In this document: positions 1 through 8,247 of the stretch, piece by piece
How the letters are laid out: each line of letters starts with the position of its first letter
How positions within the stretch are numbered: position 1 is the first letter of the stretch
DNA from: an uncultured Planctomycetia bacterium
GTDB lineage: Bacteria > Planctomycetota > Phycisphaerae > Phycisphaerales > SM1A02
Length of the DNA stretch: 64,000 bases
Assembly: GCA_937871505.1 (NCBI GenBank)
Contig: CALMPF010000026.1
Span: forward strand, 186,001 to 250,000
Direction of reading: 5' to 3'
Notes under the pieces: generated by a model
What the model was told of the DNA's origin: nothing
What the model saw: the letters and a program-made list of their open reading frames with translations, nothing else
The model's database searches: none
Made by a program: the position numbers and the translations under genes

Positions 1-574
1 TCTCGGCTTCTTCGTCTACTTCGTCGGCGGATCGATCGACACGCTGTTCTTCCGTCTCTCGGAGGGCCCGGTCTTCGGGACGGGCGGAATCCTCTGGGCG
101 TCGCTGACGCTCGCCCTGATGACGGTGCCGGTGGTGATCGTCGCAACGGAGGAGGCGCTGGCTGCGGTCAGCCGCGGCGTCCGCGAAGGTTCGCTCGCGT
201 GCGGGGCGAGCAAGTGGCAGACGATTCAGCGGATCGTGCTGCCTGCGGCCGCCCCCGGGATCATCACCGGGATGATCCTCGCGATGGCGCGAGGGGCCGG
301 CGAGGTCGCGCCGCTGATGATCACCGGCGTCGTCAAGCTCGCTCCGACCCTGCCGCTGGACGCGACCTTTCCCTTTCTCCATCTCGACCGGAAGTTCATG
401 CACCTTGGCTTCCACATCTACGATCTCGGCTTCCAGTCGCCCGACTCGGAAGCCGCGCGACCTATGGTCTTCGCCACGACGCTCCTGCTGATTGCGCTCG
501 TGGTCACCATGAACCTTGGCGCCATCGTCATCCGCGAGCGTCTCCGGCGCAAGTACGCCACGGGAGCCTTCTGA
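1..574 (+). CDS. pstA: Phosphate ABC transporter permease PstA (5' partial)
   Basis: C-terminal part (about 190 residues) of the PstA inner-membrane permease of the high-affinity phosphate importer; the N-terminus lies before the window, and the frame is open from base 2. Visible features are a hydrophobic first segment, the cytoplasmic loop typical of binding-protein-dependent permeases ([20 protein letters not shown], with the E-A-A-x-x-x-G pattern that contacts the ATPase), the conserved [13 protein letters not shown] stretch characteristic of PstA, and a last hydrophobic helix before a basic tail. The stop overlaps the pstB start (TGATG), implying translational coupling. Followed by pstB and phoU in the standard pst order. 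Confidence 0.95.
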   Translation, partial: LGFFVYFVGGSIDTLFFRLSEGPVFGTGGILWASLTLALMTVPVVIVATEEALAAVSRGVREGSLACGASKWQTIQRIVLPAAAPGIITGMILAMARGAGEVAPLMITGVVKLAPTLPLDATFPFLHLDRKFMHLGFHIYDLGFQSPDSEAARPMVFATTLLLIALVVTMNLGAIVIRERLRRKYATGAF

Positions 575-1548
575 TGCCCTCCAGGGAACTCGATCGCGGC
601 GCCGTCACCGGAGCCCCCCACGCGGCGGGAACGGTGGCGGTGCGACCGGACGCGGATCCCGCCCCCTCGAGCATCCTCGCCGAGCGCGCGAGCCGCTTCG
701 TCTCGGCCGACGATCGGTCGGACTCGGTCATCGCGGCGATTCTCGCCAACCGCCCGACTGCGACCGTCGTCCATGCCGAGGTCGCCGAGGACGTGCCGCA
801 CATCGTGAAGATCCGCGGCTTCAGCCTTCACTACGGCGAGAAGCAGGCGCTCCACGACGTGAGCCTCGACGTGCCCGTGGGCAAGGTCGTCGCCCTGATC
901 GGCCCCTCCGGGTGCGGCAAGAGCACGCTGATCCGCTGCGTCAACCGCCTCAACGACCTGATCGACTCCGTCCGCACCAGCGGCGTCCTGACGATCGGCG
1001 AGACCTCGGTGCTCGGGCCCGAGACCGACGTGATCGGGCTGCGGAAGCGGGTGGGGATGGTCTTCCAGAAGAGCAACCCGTTCCCCAAGTCGATCTTCGA
1101 GAACGTCGTGTACGGGCTCCGCATCGCCGGCGAGGGCAGAAGGAGCGTCCTGCGCGAGGTCTGCGAGCGCTCCCTTCGGGAGGCGGCGCTCTGGGACGAG
1201 GTCAAGGACCGCCTCGACGAGAGCGCCCTTCAGCTTTCCGGCGGCCAGCAGCAGCGTCTCTGCATCGCGCGCGCGGTGGCGACCCGGCCCGAGGTCCTGC
1301 TCATGGACGAGCCCTGCTCGGCGCTGGATCCGGTGGCGACCGCGAAGGTCGAGGAGCTCATCGGGCAGCTTCGCGGCGTCTACACCGTGATGATCGTCAC
1401 CCACAACATGCAGCAGGCGGCCCGGGTGAGCGACTACACGGCCTTCATGTACCTCGGGAGGCTCGTGGAGTACGGACCGACCGAGGCGATCTTCCAGAAC
1501 CCGCGCTGCCGAGACACGCGCGACTACGTCACCGGCCGCTTCGGCTGA
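574..1548 (+). CDS. pstB: Phosphate ABC transporter ATP-binding protein PstB
   Basis: Cytoplasmic ATPase that powers phosphate import with PstA/PstC. Translation from the ATG at 574 gives 324 residues. Walker [10 protein letters not shown] is at residues 110-118, the ABC signature LSGGQQQR near 221-228, Walker B VLLMDEP near 241-247, followed by the switch histidine in [13 protein letters not shown]. The [10 protein letters not shown] segment after the Q-loop is diagnostic of PstB. An N-terminal extension of about 75 residues of low complexity, absent from most PstB proteins (about 250-260 aa), precedes the ABC domain; its role is unknown and the true start could be internal, but the ATG overlapping the pstA stop supports this one. 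Confidence 0.95.
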   Translation: MPSRELDRGAVTGAPHAAGTVAVRPDADPAPSSILAERASRFVSADDRSDSVIAAILANRPTATVVHAEVAEDVPHIVKIRGFSLHYGEKQALHDVSLDVPVGKVVALIGPSGCGKSTLIRCVNRLNDLIDSVRTSGVLTIGETSVLGPETDVIGLRKRVGMVFQKSNPFPKSIFENVVYGLRIAGEGRRSVLREVCERSLREAALWDEVKDRLDESALQLSGGQQQRLCIARAVATRPEVLLMDEPCSALDPVATAKVEELIGQLRGVYTVMIVTHNMQQAARVSDYTAFMYLGRLVEYGPTEAIFQNPRCRDTRDYVTGRFG

Positions 1549-1576
1549 GGCGCCGCGGCGCGAAAGGGAGCCATCA

Positions 1577-2233
1577 GTGGCCATCGATCTTCACAAGGAA
1601 CTGCTCACCATTCGCCGCGAGGCACTTGCCCTCGGCGCCATCGTCGAGGAGCGCGTGAGGATGGTCGCCGAGGCGATCGAGACCGGCGATGTCGAGCTCG
1701 CCCGGCAGGTCAAGCGCGGCGACAAGGAGATCGACGACGCGGAAGTGCACATCGAGTCGGAGTGCCTCCGCGTGCTCGCGCTTGGCGGGCCGGTCGCATC
1801 CGACCTGCGCTTCGTGCTCGGAGTCATGCGCGTGACGAGCCAGCTCGAGCGGATCGGCGACCTCGCGCGGAGCATCTCCAAGCGGGTCATCAACGTCAAC
1901 ATCCTGCCGACGGTCGAGCTCCCGGGATCGCTGGTCGATCTCGCGCACGCGGCGCGGGCGATGCTCTCCGACGCGCTGGCGGCGATGAGCAACGAGGATG
2001 CCGCGCTCTGCCGCGAGGTGCGGGCAGCCGACGAACGCGTCGACGACCTGCGCAAGGAGGTCTTCTACTGGGCCCGAGACGAGATGCCCCGTCGCGCCGA
2101 GGCGAGCCAGGCGATCATCGACATCCTCTCGATGGCTCAGAAGCTCGAGCGCATCGGCGACCTCGCGAACAACATCGCCGGGGACGTGATCTTCCTCGTC
2201 GAGGGATCGATCGTCCGGCACTCGAAGGCGTGA
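1577..2233 (+). CDS. phoU: Phosphate signalling/transport accessory protein PhoU
   Basis: 218-residue PhoU, the cytoplasmic helical-bundle regulator that links the Pst transporter to PhoR-type signalling and limits phosphate uptake. Two homologous PhoU repeats are visible: the E/DxxxD metal motifs appear in the segments around EIDDAEVHIESECLRVLA and RVDDLRKEVFY, and the diagnostic SQLERIGDLARSI and QKLERIGDLANNI motifs occur once in each half. Start is GTG at 1577, preceded by a purine-rich AAAGGGAG. It lies 28 bases after pstB as the third gene of the operon. No Pho-box can be examined because the operon's start is outside the window. Confidence 0.96.
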   Translation: MAIDLHKELLTIRREALALGAIVEERVRMVAEAIETGDVELARQVKRGDKEIDDAEVHIESECLRVLALGGPVASDLRFVLGVMRVTSQLERIGDLARSISKRVINVNILPTVELPGSLVDLAHAARAMLSDALAAMSNEDAALCREVRAADERVDDLRKEVFYWARDEMPRRAEASQAIIDILSMAQKLERIGDLANNIAGDVIFLVEGSIVRHSKA

Positions 2234-2412
2234 TCGGAGGCCGGCGCTGCGGGGCGACTCGGCGAGGTGCGGCCGAGGAGTGCGCGGAGCGCGCGGAGTC
2301 GGCTCGTCGGACCGGGGGACCGCCGGATAGGATCGGCCTGTCGGAGGGCTCCGCGACGAGCGATCGTCGAGCCGCCGGCTTCTTGACCCCCGTCTCACCG
2401 GAGGAGCAGATC

Positions 2413-2838
2413 ATGCCACGAGAGATCGGCCGCGAGGCGTCCAGCGCACGGCGTTCGCCGAGAAGCACCGACCAGCGCGGCGGTCCCGATCCGGGTCGGG
2501 GTGCCCGTCGAGGCCCTGCGGGCGACCAGGCGACGCGGTCGGCGGCGCCCGCCGCGCCGCCGCATCCGGGTGACGACGCGGCGGCGGTCTCGGGATCGGG
2601 CGGTGCAGCCCCGGAGCGGGGCCGGCGCGTGAAGCCAGGCGGCGGCGCAGCGGGCGCTCCAGCGACGGGCGTCGCGCGGCCCGGCGGGTTGCGCGAGCCG
2701 ACGCATGACGACATCGCCCGCGAGGCGCACCTGATCTGGCTTGAGCGCGGCGGCAACGATGTGGTCAACTGGCTTGAGGCCGAGGCTCGGCTTCGGGGTC
2801 GATCGGTCGACGGTTCGCGCGATCACGCCCGGCGCTGA
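2413..2838 (+). CDS. DUF2934 domain protein
   Basis: Small basic protein (141 aa from the ATG at 2413, which has GAGGAG 7 bases upstream). The first ~95 residues are low-complexity and rich in Gly, Ala, Pro and Arg, probably disordered. Residues ~96-128 match the short DUF2934 pattern: IAREAHLIWLERGG followed after a few residues by NWLEAEARL (the I-x-x-x-A-x-x-x-W-x-x-x-G then W-x-x-A-E pattern). The family is common in bacteria and has no assigned function; here it stands alone between phoU and rnc. The frame is open further upstream, but only this start has a ribosome site. Confidence 0.7.
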   Translation: MPREIGREASSARRSPRSTDQRGGPDPGRGARRGPAGDQATRSAAPAAPPHPGDDAAAVSGSGGAAPERGRRVKPGGGAAGAPATGVARPGGLREPTHDDIAREAHLIWLERGGNDVVNWLEAEARLRGRSVDGSRDHARR

Positions 2839-3009
2839 CGGACCTCGCCGGAGGGAACGGTGCGGGGCGCCGCGGCGGGCCTCGCGACCGGCGACCGGCG
2901 TTCCGCGTGCGTCGCGGCATCGCGATTCCGCGGTCGTCCCGTCCGGCGTGCCGGCGTTCCCGCAGGCGCAGCGGAGCGAGCTGCCCGCTTCGATGTCGGC
3001 GCAGGCGGG

Positions 3010-3759
3010 CTATCCCGCCACGGTCGCGGGGACCTCGCCGCGCCGCAGCCGCACGTCGCCCCCCGGGTCCATCTCGGCGGCGCCGAGTTCTATCAAGGCC
3101 GCGAGGGCCGCCTGCTGCTCGGCCTCCTTCTTCGAGGGGCCCCAGCAGGGCTCGAAGCGCCTCGCGCCGCTCTCGACGCAGACCTCGAAGCACTTCGCGT
3201 GGTCCGGCCCTTTCTCGTCGAGGACGAGGTATTGCGGCGCGTGCATGCCGATGCGCTGAAGCGTCTGCTGAAGCACCGACTTGAAGTTGTACTGGTGACC
3301 GAGGCGGACGGCCTGGTCGATCTTTGGCCCGACGGACCTGAGGATGAACTCGCGGGCGGGCTCGATTCCCCCGTCGAGGAAGATCGCGCCGATGACCGAC
3401 TCGAAGACCGCAGCGGCGACCGACATCGGAAAGTCCCAGCGGCCGTTCATTCCCTTTCCGAGGCGGAGGAGTTCGGGGAGTCCCATCTCGTGCGCCATCT
3501 CGGCGCAGACTCGGCGACTCACGACGCCCGACTTGATCTTCGTGAGCTCGCCTTCCATCAGGTGGGGGAAGCGTCGGAAGAGCGCCTCGCAGACGACGAG
3601 CCCGAGGACTGCGTCGCCGAGGAACTCGAGCCGTTCGTTGCTCTCGACGCGCGTCCCCGCCATCGAGGCGTGGAGGAGGGAGGTCTCGAGGTGGCGCACG
3701 TCGCGGAAGCGGTATCCGAGCGCCTCGAAGGCCTGCTCGAAGAGAGTCACATCGTTCAT
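3010..3759 (-). CDS. rnc: Ribonuclease III
   Basis: 249-residue double-stranded-RNA endonuclease used in rRNA and mRNA processing. The RNase III signature NERLEFLGDAVL is at residues 41-52 (metal ligands E45 and D49 equivalents present), followed by the second domain element FESVIGAIFLDGG at 119-131 containing the catalytic Glu (E120). A double-stranded RNA-binding domain follows (about 160-235: KSVLQQTLQRIG ... GPSKKEAEQQAALAAL). The aspartate usually three residues before the catalytic Glu (E. coli D114) is Ala117 here; see findings. Transcribed divergently from the long leader of rpmH. Confidence 0.95.
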   Translation of the reverse strand: MNDVTLFEQAFEALGYRFRDVRHLETSLLHASMAGTRVESNERLEFLGDAVLGLVVCEALFRRFPHLMEGELTKIKSGVVSRRVCAEMAHEMGLPELLRLGKGMNGRWDFPMSVAAAVFESVIGAIFLDGGIEPAREFILRSVGPKIDQAVRLGHQYNFKSVLQQTLQRIGMHAPQYLVLDEKGPDHAKCFEVCVESGARRFEPCWGPSKKEAEQQAALAALIELGAAEMDPGGDVRLRRGEVPATVAG

Positions 3760-4452
3760 CGCTGGAGTTGCCTTCCGCGGCCCGCGAGCAGGGCGGGCTC
3801 AATCATGGGTTCCCGAGATCCGATCGGGCCTGCGATGGCGCCTCGTCTCGGCGGCCTGCGCGACCTTCGCCGGTCGATCCGGGACCGTGCGGCGAAGCCT
3901 CAGGCCGAGCGGCCCCTCCGGCACTCGGTGGTCGGGAGCGACCGTCGGTGGGCAGCGGAGCCGGACGTGAGCGAGACGCGGACACCCACGCGGGGACCGG
4001 TCGGGTTCACAACCAACATGAGCGGGAGTTCCTCTCGTCGACCCGGGCGGCGAGGTGCGGCGCGATGCGGCACGGGCGGCCGGCGGGGGGAAGACACGCT
4101 CAATGGCCGAAGTATGAAGGACGGCAGGGTCTGCGGCAAGCCATTTTTGGTCGCAGGGGGGCGTAGCTCCCGGGGCGTCCTCCTTCCGCAGCGCGCGGAT
4201 GGGTGACGACTCCCCTCGGGGCGGGAGGTCCGATTCGGCCGCGGCGGCGCCGGACTCGGCCCGCGCCGCACCCGACCTGCTCCGGTGCCGAGAGTCGTCC
4301 GAAGGGAGTCCGGTGGGGCAGGAGCGGCCCGGAGGGCCGCGCACGAGCGACCGCGGATTCGGTCAGACCGCGGAATCGGTCATCCACCCCTCGCCGATCG
4401 CGCTCGCCGATCACGCTCACTGGCCGAGTTCGTCCGCAGGCGCGGCCTCGGC

Positions 4453-4458
4453 TATACT
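4453..4458 (+). promoter_or_regulatory. Putative -10 element for rpmH
   Basis: TATACT about 230 bases before the rpmH ATG; only a weak -35 (TTCGTC-like) lies 17-18 bases upstream. If used, it gives a long leader containing the palindrome at 4484-4501. Confidence 0.4.
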
Positions 4459-4483
4459 CGCCGCCTTCAGGCCTGAGTCAGCA

Positions 4484-4501
4484 CAGGCTCGATCGAGCCT
4501 G
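4484..4501. repeat. 18-bp perfect palindrome in rpmH leader
   Basis: CAGGCTCGATCGAGCCTG reads the same on both strands (9 + 9). It could form a hairpin in the rpmH leader RNA or bind a dimeric protein; no family is recognised. Confidence 0.6.
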
Positions 4502-4687
4502 CCGCGCGTCGGTCGCGGGCTCCGCCGAGGACGCCCTCAAGCGCCGCCCGCCGGTGCGAGCGGCGCGGAGCCGCGTGGCGGCCGCAGCGAAGCTCGATGG
4601 GCCGCCTCCCGTGAGGCGGCCGCAGCGTCGCTGGCCGACGTCGCTCGTCGAAGTCGCTCGTCGCACACTCCCCCTTCCCCGTACGCC

Positions 4688-4822
4688 ATGCACTATCCCC
4701 ACAAGGTCAGCCGAATCAAGAAGGTCCGTTCCGTGGGGTTCCGTGCGCGGATGTCGACGCGGAAGGGCCGGAAGATCATCAATCGCAAGCGCCGTCTCGG
4801 CCGTCGCATCGGCGTTCGCTGA
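4688..4822 (+). CDS. rpmH: 50S ribosomal protein L34
   Basis: 44-residue, highly basic L34, the smallest large-subunit protein, binding 23S rRNA. The core GFRARMSTRKGRKIINRKRR followed by LGRR fits the L34 consensus. The N-terminus (MHYPHKVSRIKKVRS) replaces the usual KRTYQPS start. Unlike in most bacteria, the next gene is not rnpA/yidC but a shikimate kinase 32 bases downstream. Confidence 0.93.
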   Translation: MHYPHKVSRIKKVRSVGFRARMSTRKGRKIINRKRRLGRRIGVR

Positions 4823-4854
4823 GCGAGTCGGCGGTCGCTGGCGCGATCCCGGCC

Positions 4855-5427
4855 GTGGAACGCTCCTCGACGCCCCCTTCGATCGTCCTGATCGGTCCCC
4901 GTGCAGTCGGCAAGAGCGCCGTCGGCGCGGTTGTCGCCGCGCGCCTCGGGCGGCCTTTCGTCGACCTCGATCGGACTCTCCGCGCTCGCTTCGGAGGAGC
5001 CACCGTCGCCGAGATCTGGGCGACCCACGGCGAGGCGCGCTGGCGGGAGGCGGAAGCCGCCGGGGTCACGGCAGTGCTCGACGATGCGGAGCGAAGCGGC
5101 CCGGTCGTCTTCGCGCTCGGCGGCGGGGCTCCGATGGTGGAGGGTGTCCGGCGGCGGCTTCAGGTCGCCCGGGAGAGGCGCGAGGCGATCATCGTGCTGC
5201 TGCTGGCTCCGGTGGCACTTCTGGCTCGTCGAATGCGCCGAAACCCCGAGAGTCGGCCCTCGCTCACCGGGGGCGACCCGATCGATGAGATCGAGGGCGT
5301 CCTCGCCCGGCGCCTCCCCATCTACCGCGCTCTCGCGGAGCGCGAGGTGATGGCCGAGCGCGGCTCGAGGCACGCGGTCGCACAGGCGGTCCTGCGCGCG
5401 ATCGAGGCGCGGCCGGGGGCCGGGTGA
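4855..5427 (+). CDS. aroK: Shikimate kinase
   Basis: 190-residue cytoplasmic kinase converting shikimate to shikimate-3-phosphate in aromatic amino-acid synthesis. Walker A GPRAVGKS is at residues 14-21, the shikimate-binding DLD at 37-39 (FVDLD), the GGG motif in FALGGGAP, and the LID arginine in RPSLTG. Slightly longer than the family's ~170 aa because of a short Ala/Arg-rich tail. GTG start at 4855. The gene follows rpmH on the same strand; no other aro gene is nearby, so the pairing is probably transcriptional convenience. Confidence 0.9.
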   Translation: MERSSTPPSIVLIGPRAVGKSAVGAVVAARLGRPFVDLDRTLRARFGGATVAEIWATHGEARWREAEAAGVTAVLDDAERSGPVVFALGGGAPMVEGVRRRLQVARERREAIIVLLLAPVALLARRMRRNPESRPSLTGGDPIDEIEGVLARRLPIYRALAEREVMAERGSRHAVAQAVLRAIEARPGAG

Positions 5428-5472
5428 GTGGGCGCCGGGTGACCGGCTGCCGAGCGGTCAGCGTCGCCTTGT

Positions 5473-5488
5473 TGAGAATCGGTTATCA
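5473..5488 (+). promoter_or_regulatory. Fur/Zur-like operator before znuA
   Basis: TGAGAATCGGTTATCA is an imperfect palindrome (6 of 8 base pairs symmetrical), close to the Fur-superfamily consensus TGATAAT-x-ATTATCA, and AT-rich in a ~70 % GC setting. It ends 7 bases before the znuA ATG (5496) and overlaps the TATCAT -10-like hexamer (5484-5489), an arrangement suited to repression by a zinc-bound Fur-family protein. A Fur-family gene is present at 13756-14373. Assignment to Zur is inferred from the target operon. Confidence 0.6.
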
Positions 5489-5495
5489 TCTTCCC

Positions 5496-6521
5496 ATGCG
5501 AACTGACAGGAGTGGTCGACGCCGAAGCGCCGGATGCGCCCTGGGCCTGCGAGCGCTCGGCACAGCGATTCTGCTTTCGCTGGGCTGGCTCGGGGGACCG
5601 GCCTGCGCCACGGCGCCGCCGCCCGTCGAGCGATCGTCCGTCGACTCTCAGCAGTCTGAGAGGCCGCGCGAGCAGCCCGGCCCGAAGGCGGCGTCCGAAT
5701 CCGGCGAGGCCGCTCCGCAGGCGCGTCGCCTGGTCGTCGCATGCGTTCCGCCGCAGCGATGGCTCATGCGCAAGCTGATCGACGATCGCGTCGAGGTGAT
5801 CGTCCTCGTCGAGCCGGGGATGAGCCACGAGACCTTCTCGCCGACCGATGCTCAGGCCAGCGCGGTGCTCCGCGCCCGGCTCTACCTGGGGCTTGGACTC
5901 CCGCACGAGCGAGCCCCTTGGTTCCGGCGCGTGCGCGGTCGCGTCGAGGTCGTCGACTGCCGGGCCGGAGTCGCGCCGCGAGCGCTCGAAGGTCACTCGC
6001 ACGGGAACGACCATGACCACGACTGCTCGGTGGACGGAGCCGACCCGCATGTCTGGACGGCGCCGCGAGCGCTGGCGATCCAGGCGAGGACGATCGCCGC
6101 CGCGCTGACTGCCGCGTGGCCCGATCTCGAGGACCACCTCGCCGAGTCGCTTCCGAAGCTGGAGCGCGAGCTCGACGCCCTGCATGAGGAGCTCGCCGGC
6201 ATCCTCGCCCCATGCCGCGACCGCCCGATGTTCGTCTTCCACCCCGCGTGGGGGTACTTCACCGACGCCTTCGGGATGACCCAGGTCCCGATCGAGCGCG
6301 AGGGGAAGCAGCCGAGCGATCGCGAGCTCGTGGAGCTTCAGCGGCTGGCGCGGAGGGAAGCGGTCGACACGATCTTCGTCCAGCCGCAGATCGACAGCCG
6401 CGCGGCCCACGTCGTCGCCCGCGGCATCGGCGGGCGCGTCGTCGTGATCGATCCGCTCGTCGAGGAAGTCGACTCCAACCTCCGTTCCGTCGCCCGCACG
6501 ATCGCTGAGCGCTGCCGATGA
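5496..6521 (+). CDS. znuA: Zinc ABC transporter substrate-binding protein ZnuA
   Basis: 341-residue exported metal-binding protein (cluster A-I family) that captures zinc outside the inner membrane. Residues ~16-40 form a signal peptide, possibly with a lipobox ending at Cys37; residues 45-78 are a disordered linker. Expected metal ligands are visible: His111 (PGMSHETFSPTD), His185 (DPHVW) and the His in MFVFHPAWGYF. A His/Asp-rich loop at ~166-176 (GHSHGNDHDHD) is typical of Zn rather than Mn transporters. ATG 5496 is preferred over an upstream GTG at 5424 because it directly follows the operator/-10 and begins the signal peptide. Its stop overlaps znuC. Confidence 0.92.
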   Translation: MRTDRSGRRRSAGCALGLRALGTAILLSLGWLGGPACATAPPPVERSSVDSQQSERPREQPGPKAASESGEAAPQARRLVVACVPPQRWLMRKLIDDRVEVIVLVEPGMSHETFSPTDAQASAVLRARLYLGLGLPHERAPWFRRVRGRVEVVDCRAGVAPRALEGHSHGNDHDHDCSVDGADPHVWTAPRALAIQARTIAAALTAAWPDLEDHLAESLPKLERELDALHEELAGILAPCRDRPMFVFHPAWGYFTDAFGMTQVPIEREGKQPSDRELVELQRLARREAVDTIFVQPQIDSRAAHVVARGIGGRVVVIDPLVEEVDSNLRSVARTIAERCR

Positions 6522-7351
6522 GCGGCGCAGGCGATCCTCCTGCCATCGACGTGCGCGGGGTGAGCTTCTCCTTCAGCCCGCGGGAGGGGCCGAGGGCCGT
6601 CCTTGACCGGGTGGACTTCGTCGTCGGCGGGCGCGACTTCGTCGGGATCATCGGTCCGAACGGGGGAGGGAAGACGACGCTTGTGCGCATCATCCTCGGG
6701 CTGCTGGATCCGCAGGAGGGTTCCGTCCGCGTCCTCGGCGCTCCGCCGCGGGCCGCGCGGCGGAGCGTGGGATACGTCCCTCAGCGGGCTTCGATCAACC
6801 TCGCGGCGCCGGCGAGCGTTCTCGACGTCGTCCTCATGGGCCGGCTCGGACGCAGCTCCTGGGGCTGGCGCTTCCCGCGCAGCGATCGCGAGGCGGCGCT
6901 GGCATCGCTCGCTCTCACGGGCACGGCCGAACTCGCTCAGCGCCCCCTCGCGTCCCTTTCCGGGGGGCAGCGCCAGCGCGTCCTGATCGCAAGAGCGCTC
7001 TGCGCCGATGCGCGGCTCCTGATCCTCGACGAGCCCACGGCGGGCGTCGATGCGGAGGCGGAGCGCGACCTGACGGAGCTCCTCCATCGGCTCAACGAGC
7101 GGATGCCCATCGTGATCGTCACGCACGACATCGGATTCGTCGCAAGCGAGGTCGGGAGCGTCCTCTGCCTCAACCGGCGGGGAAGCGTCCACCGACCGCA
7201 GGAGGTCACCGGGGAGACGCTCGCGGCGATGTACGGAGGAAGCGTCCGCATGATCGGCCATGATGGGTGCGGCGGCGGCCACGGGGTGCATGTGCACGCC
7301 CATGGGCACGCGGATCGCGAGCCTCCCGGCGCGCGCGGGGCGGCGCCATGA
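6518..7351 (+). CDS. znuC: Zinc ABC transporter ATP-binding protein ZnuC
   Basis: 277-residue ABC ATPase of the zinc importer. Walker A GPNGGGKT is at residues 46-53, followed by the Q-loop YVPQRASINL typical of metal-uptake ATPases, signature LSGGQRQR, Walker B LLILDEP and the switch His in VTHDIGFV. The last ~25 residues are Gly/His-rich (GHGVHVHAHGHADRE), a plausible zinc-sensing or buffering tail. ATG overlaps the znuA stop by 4 bases and its own stop overlaps znuB, so the three genes are coupled. Confidence 0.95.
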   Translation: MSGAGDPPAIDVRGVSFSFSPREGPRAVLDRVDFVVGGRDFVGIIGPNGGGKTTLVRIILGLLDPQEGSVRVLGAPPRAARRSVGYVPQRASINLAAPASVLDVVLMGRLGRSSWGWRFPRSDREAALASLALTGTAELAQRPLASLSGGQRQRVLIARALCADARLLILDEPTAGVDAEAERDLTELLHRLNERMPIVIVTHDIGFVASEVGSVLCLNRRGSVHRPQEVTGETLAAMYGGSVRMIGHDGCGGGHGVHVHAHGHADREPPGARGAAP

Positions 7352-8247
7352 TCGAGTTCTTCCGCGACCTGTCGCACGTCCGCGACGCCCCTCACCTGCT
7401 CACCGGCGTCCTCGCGGGGCTGCTGGCGTCGGTGGCGTGCGGCGTGGTGGGGCCGTACGTGATCGTCCGCCGGATCGTCTTCCTCGCCGGGGCGATCGCG
7501 CACATGGCGGTCGGCGGCGTCGGAGCGGCGATCTACCTGAGGTTCGCCGCGCCGGAGTCGCTGGGCTGGCTGCGTCCGATCCATGGCGGAATGATCGCGG
7601 CCGTCGCCGCGGCCCTCCTGATCGGGACGATCCACCATCGCGCATCGGAGCGCGTCGACACGCTGATCGGCGCTCTCTGGGCGATCGGAATGTCGGTGGG
7701 GATCCTGCTGATGAAGTTCACGCCCGGCTACGAGTCCGAGCTGATGGGCTACCTCCTCGGGAGCATCGTCTACGTCGACTGGCCGGACGTCCGCCTGATG
7801 CTCGCGCTCGTGGCGGCGATCGCGGGGACGGTGCTCCTCTTCCACAAGCGCTTCCTCGCCATCTGCCTTGACGAAGAGCAGTGCGCGCTCCAGGGCGTTC
7901 CGGTCCTCGGGACGAGCCTGCTTCTGCTCACGATGGTCGCCCTGACGGTGATCTGCCTCGTGCAGGTCGTCGGCCTGATCCTGGTGCTCGCGCTCCTGAC
8001 TCTCCCCGCGGCGGCCGCCGGGCAGCACCTCGCGCGGATCGGCGCCATCGTCTGGACCTCGATCGTCCTCAGCATGCTGCTGACGACGCTTCCGCGCGCC
8101 GCGGTCTACGGCACGCGGATCAGCCCCGAGTCCGCGATCGTGATTGCGGCGGGCGCGGTCTACCTGGCGTCCCTCGGGGCGCGGCGGCTCCGCGCGCGGC
8201 GAGGCTCCTCCGGCGCGATCGCCTCGGCGCCCGACGGCCCGGCCTGA
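7348..8247 (+). CDS. znuB: Zinc ABC transporter permease ZnuB
   Basis: 299-residue integral membrane subunit of the zinc importer (ABC-3 family), with about eight hydrophobic segments. Recognisable features are the VRRIVFLAGAIAHMAVGG segment (equivalent to the family's R-x-x-x-x-x-x-A-x-x-H motif), HKRFLAICLDEEQCALQGVP (the ATPase-contact loop) and LALLTLPAAAAGQHLAR near the C-terminus. ATG 7348 overlaps the znuC stop; the open frame extends upstream but would read into znuC. The last 88 bases overlap the convergent DMT permease gene. Confidence 0.93.
   Translation: MIEFFRDLSHVRDAPHLLTGVLAGLLASVACGVVGPYVIVRRIVFLAGAIAHMAVGGVGAAIYLRFAAPESLGWLRPIHGGMIAAVAAALLIGTIHHRASERVDTLIGALWAIGMSVGILLMKFTPGYESELMGYLLGSIVYVDWPDVRLMLALVAAIAGTVLLFHKRFLAICLDEEQCALQGVPVLGTSLLLLTMVALTVICLVQVVGLILVLALLTLPAAAAGQHLARIGAIVWTSIVLSMLLTTLPRAAVYGTRISPESAIVIAAGAVYLASLGARRLRARRGSSGAIASAPDGPA

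Larger units (their letters stand above)
3760..4687. other. 928-bp intergenic region upstream of rpmH
   Basis: No convincing gene. Short open frames here have unbiased codon use and no recognisable product. The rpmH side holds a TATACT -10-like element (4453-4458) and an 18-base perfect palindrome (4484-4501), so part of the region is probably the rpmH promoter and a 5' leader of about 220 bases. The rnc side shows no clear promoter. Confidence 0.5.

Noticed and set aside
4031-4200. Possible small structured RNA (SRP or RNase P-like) upstream of rpmH
   Set aside because: None of the conserved core motifs of SRP RNA, tmRNA or RNase P RNA could be found.
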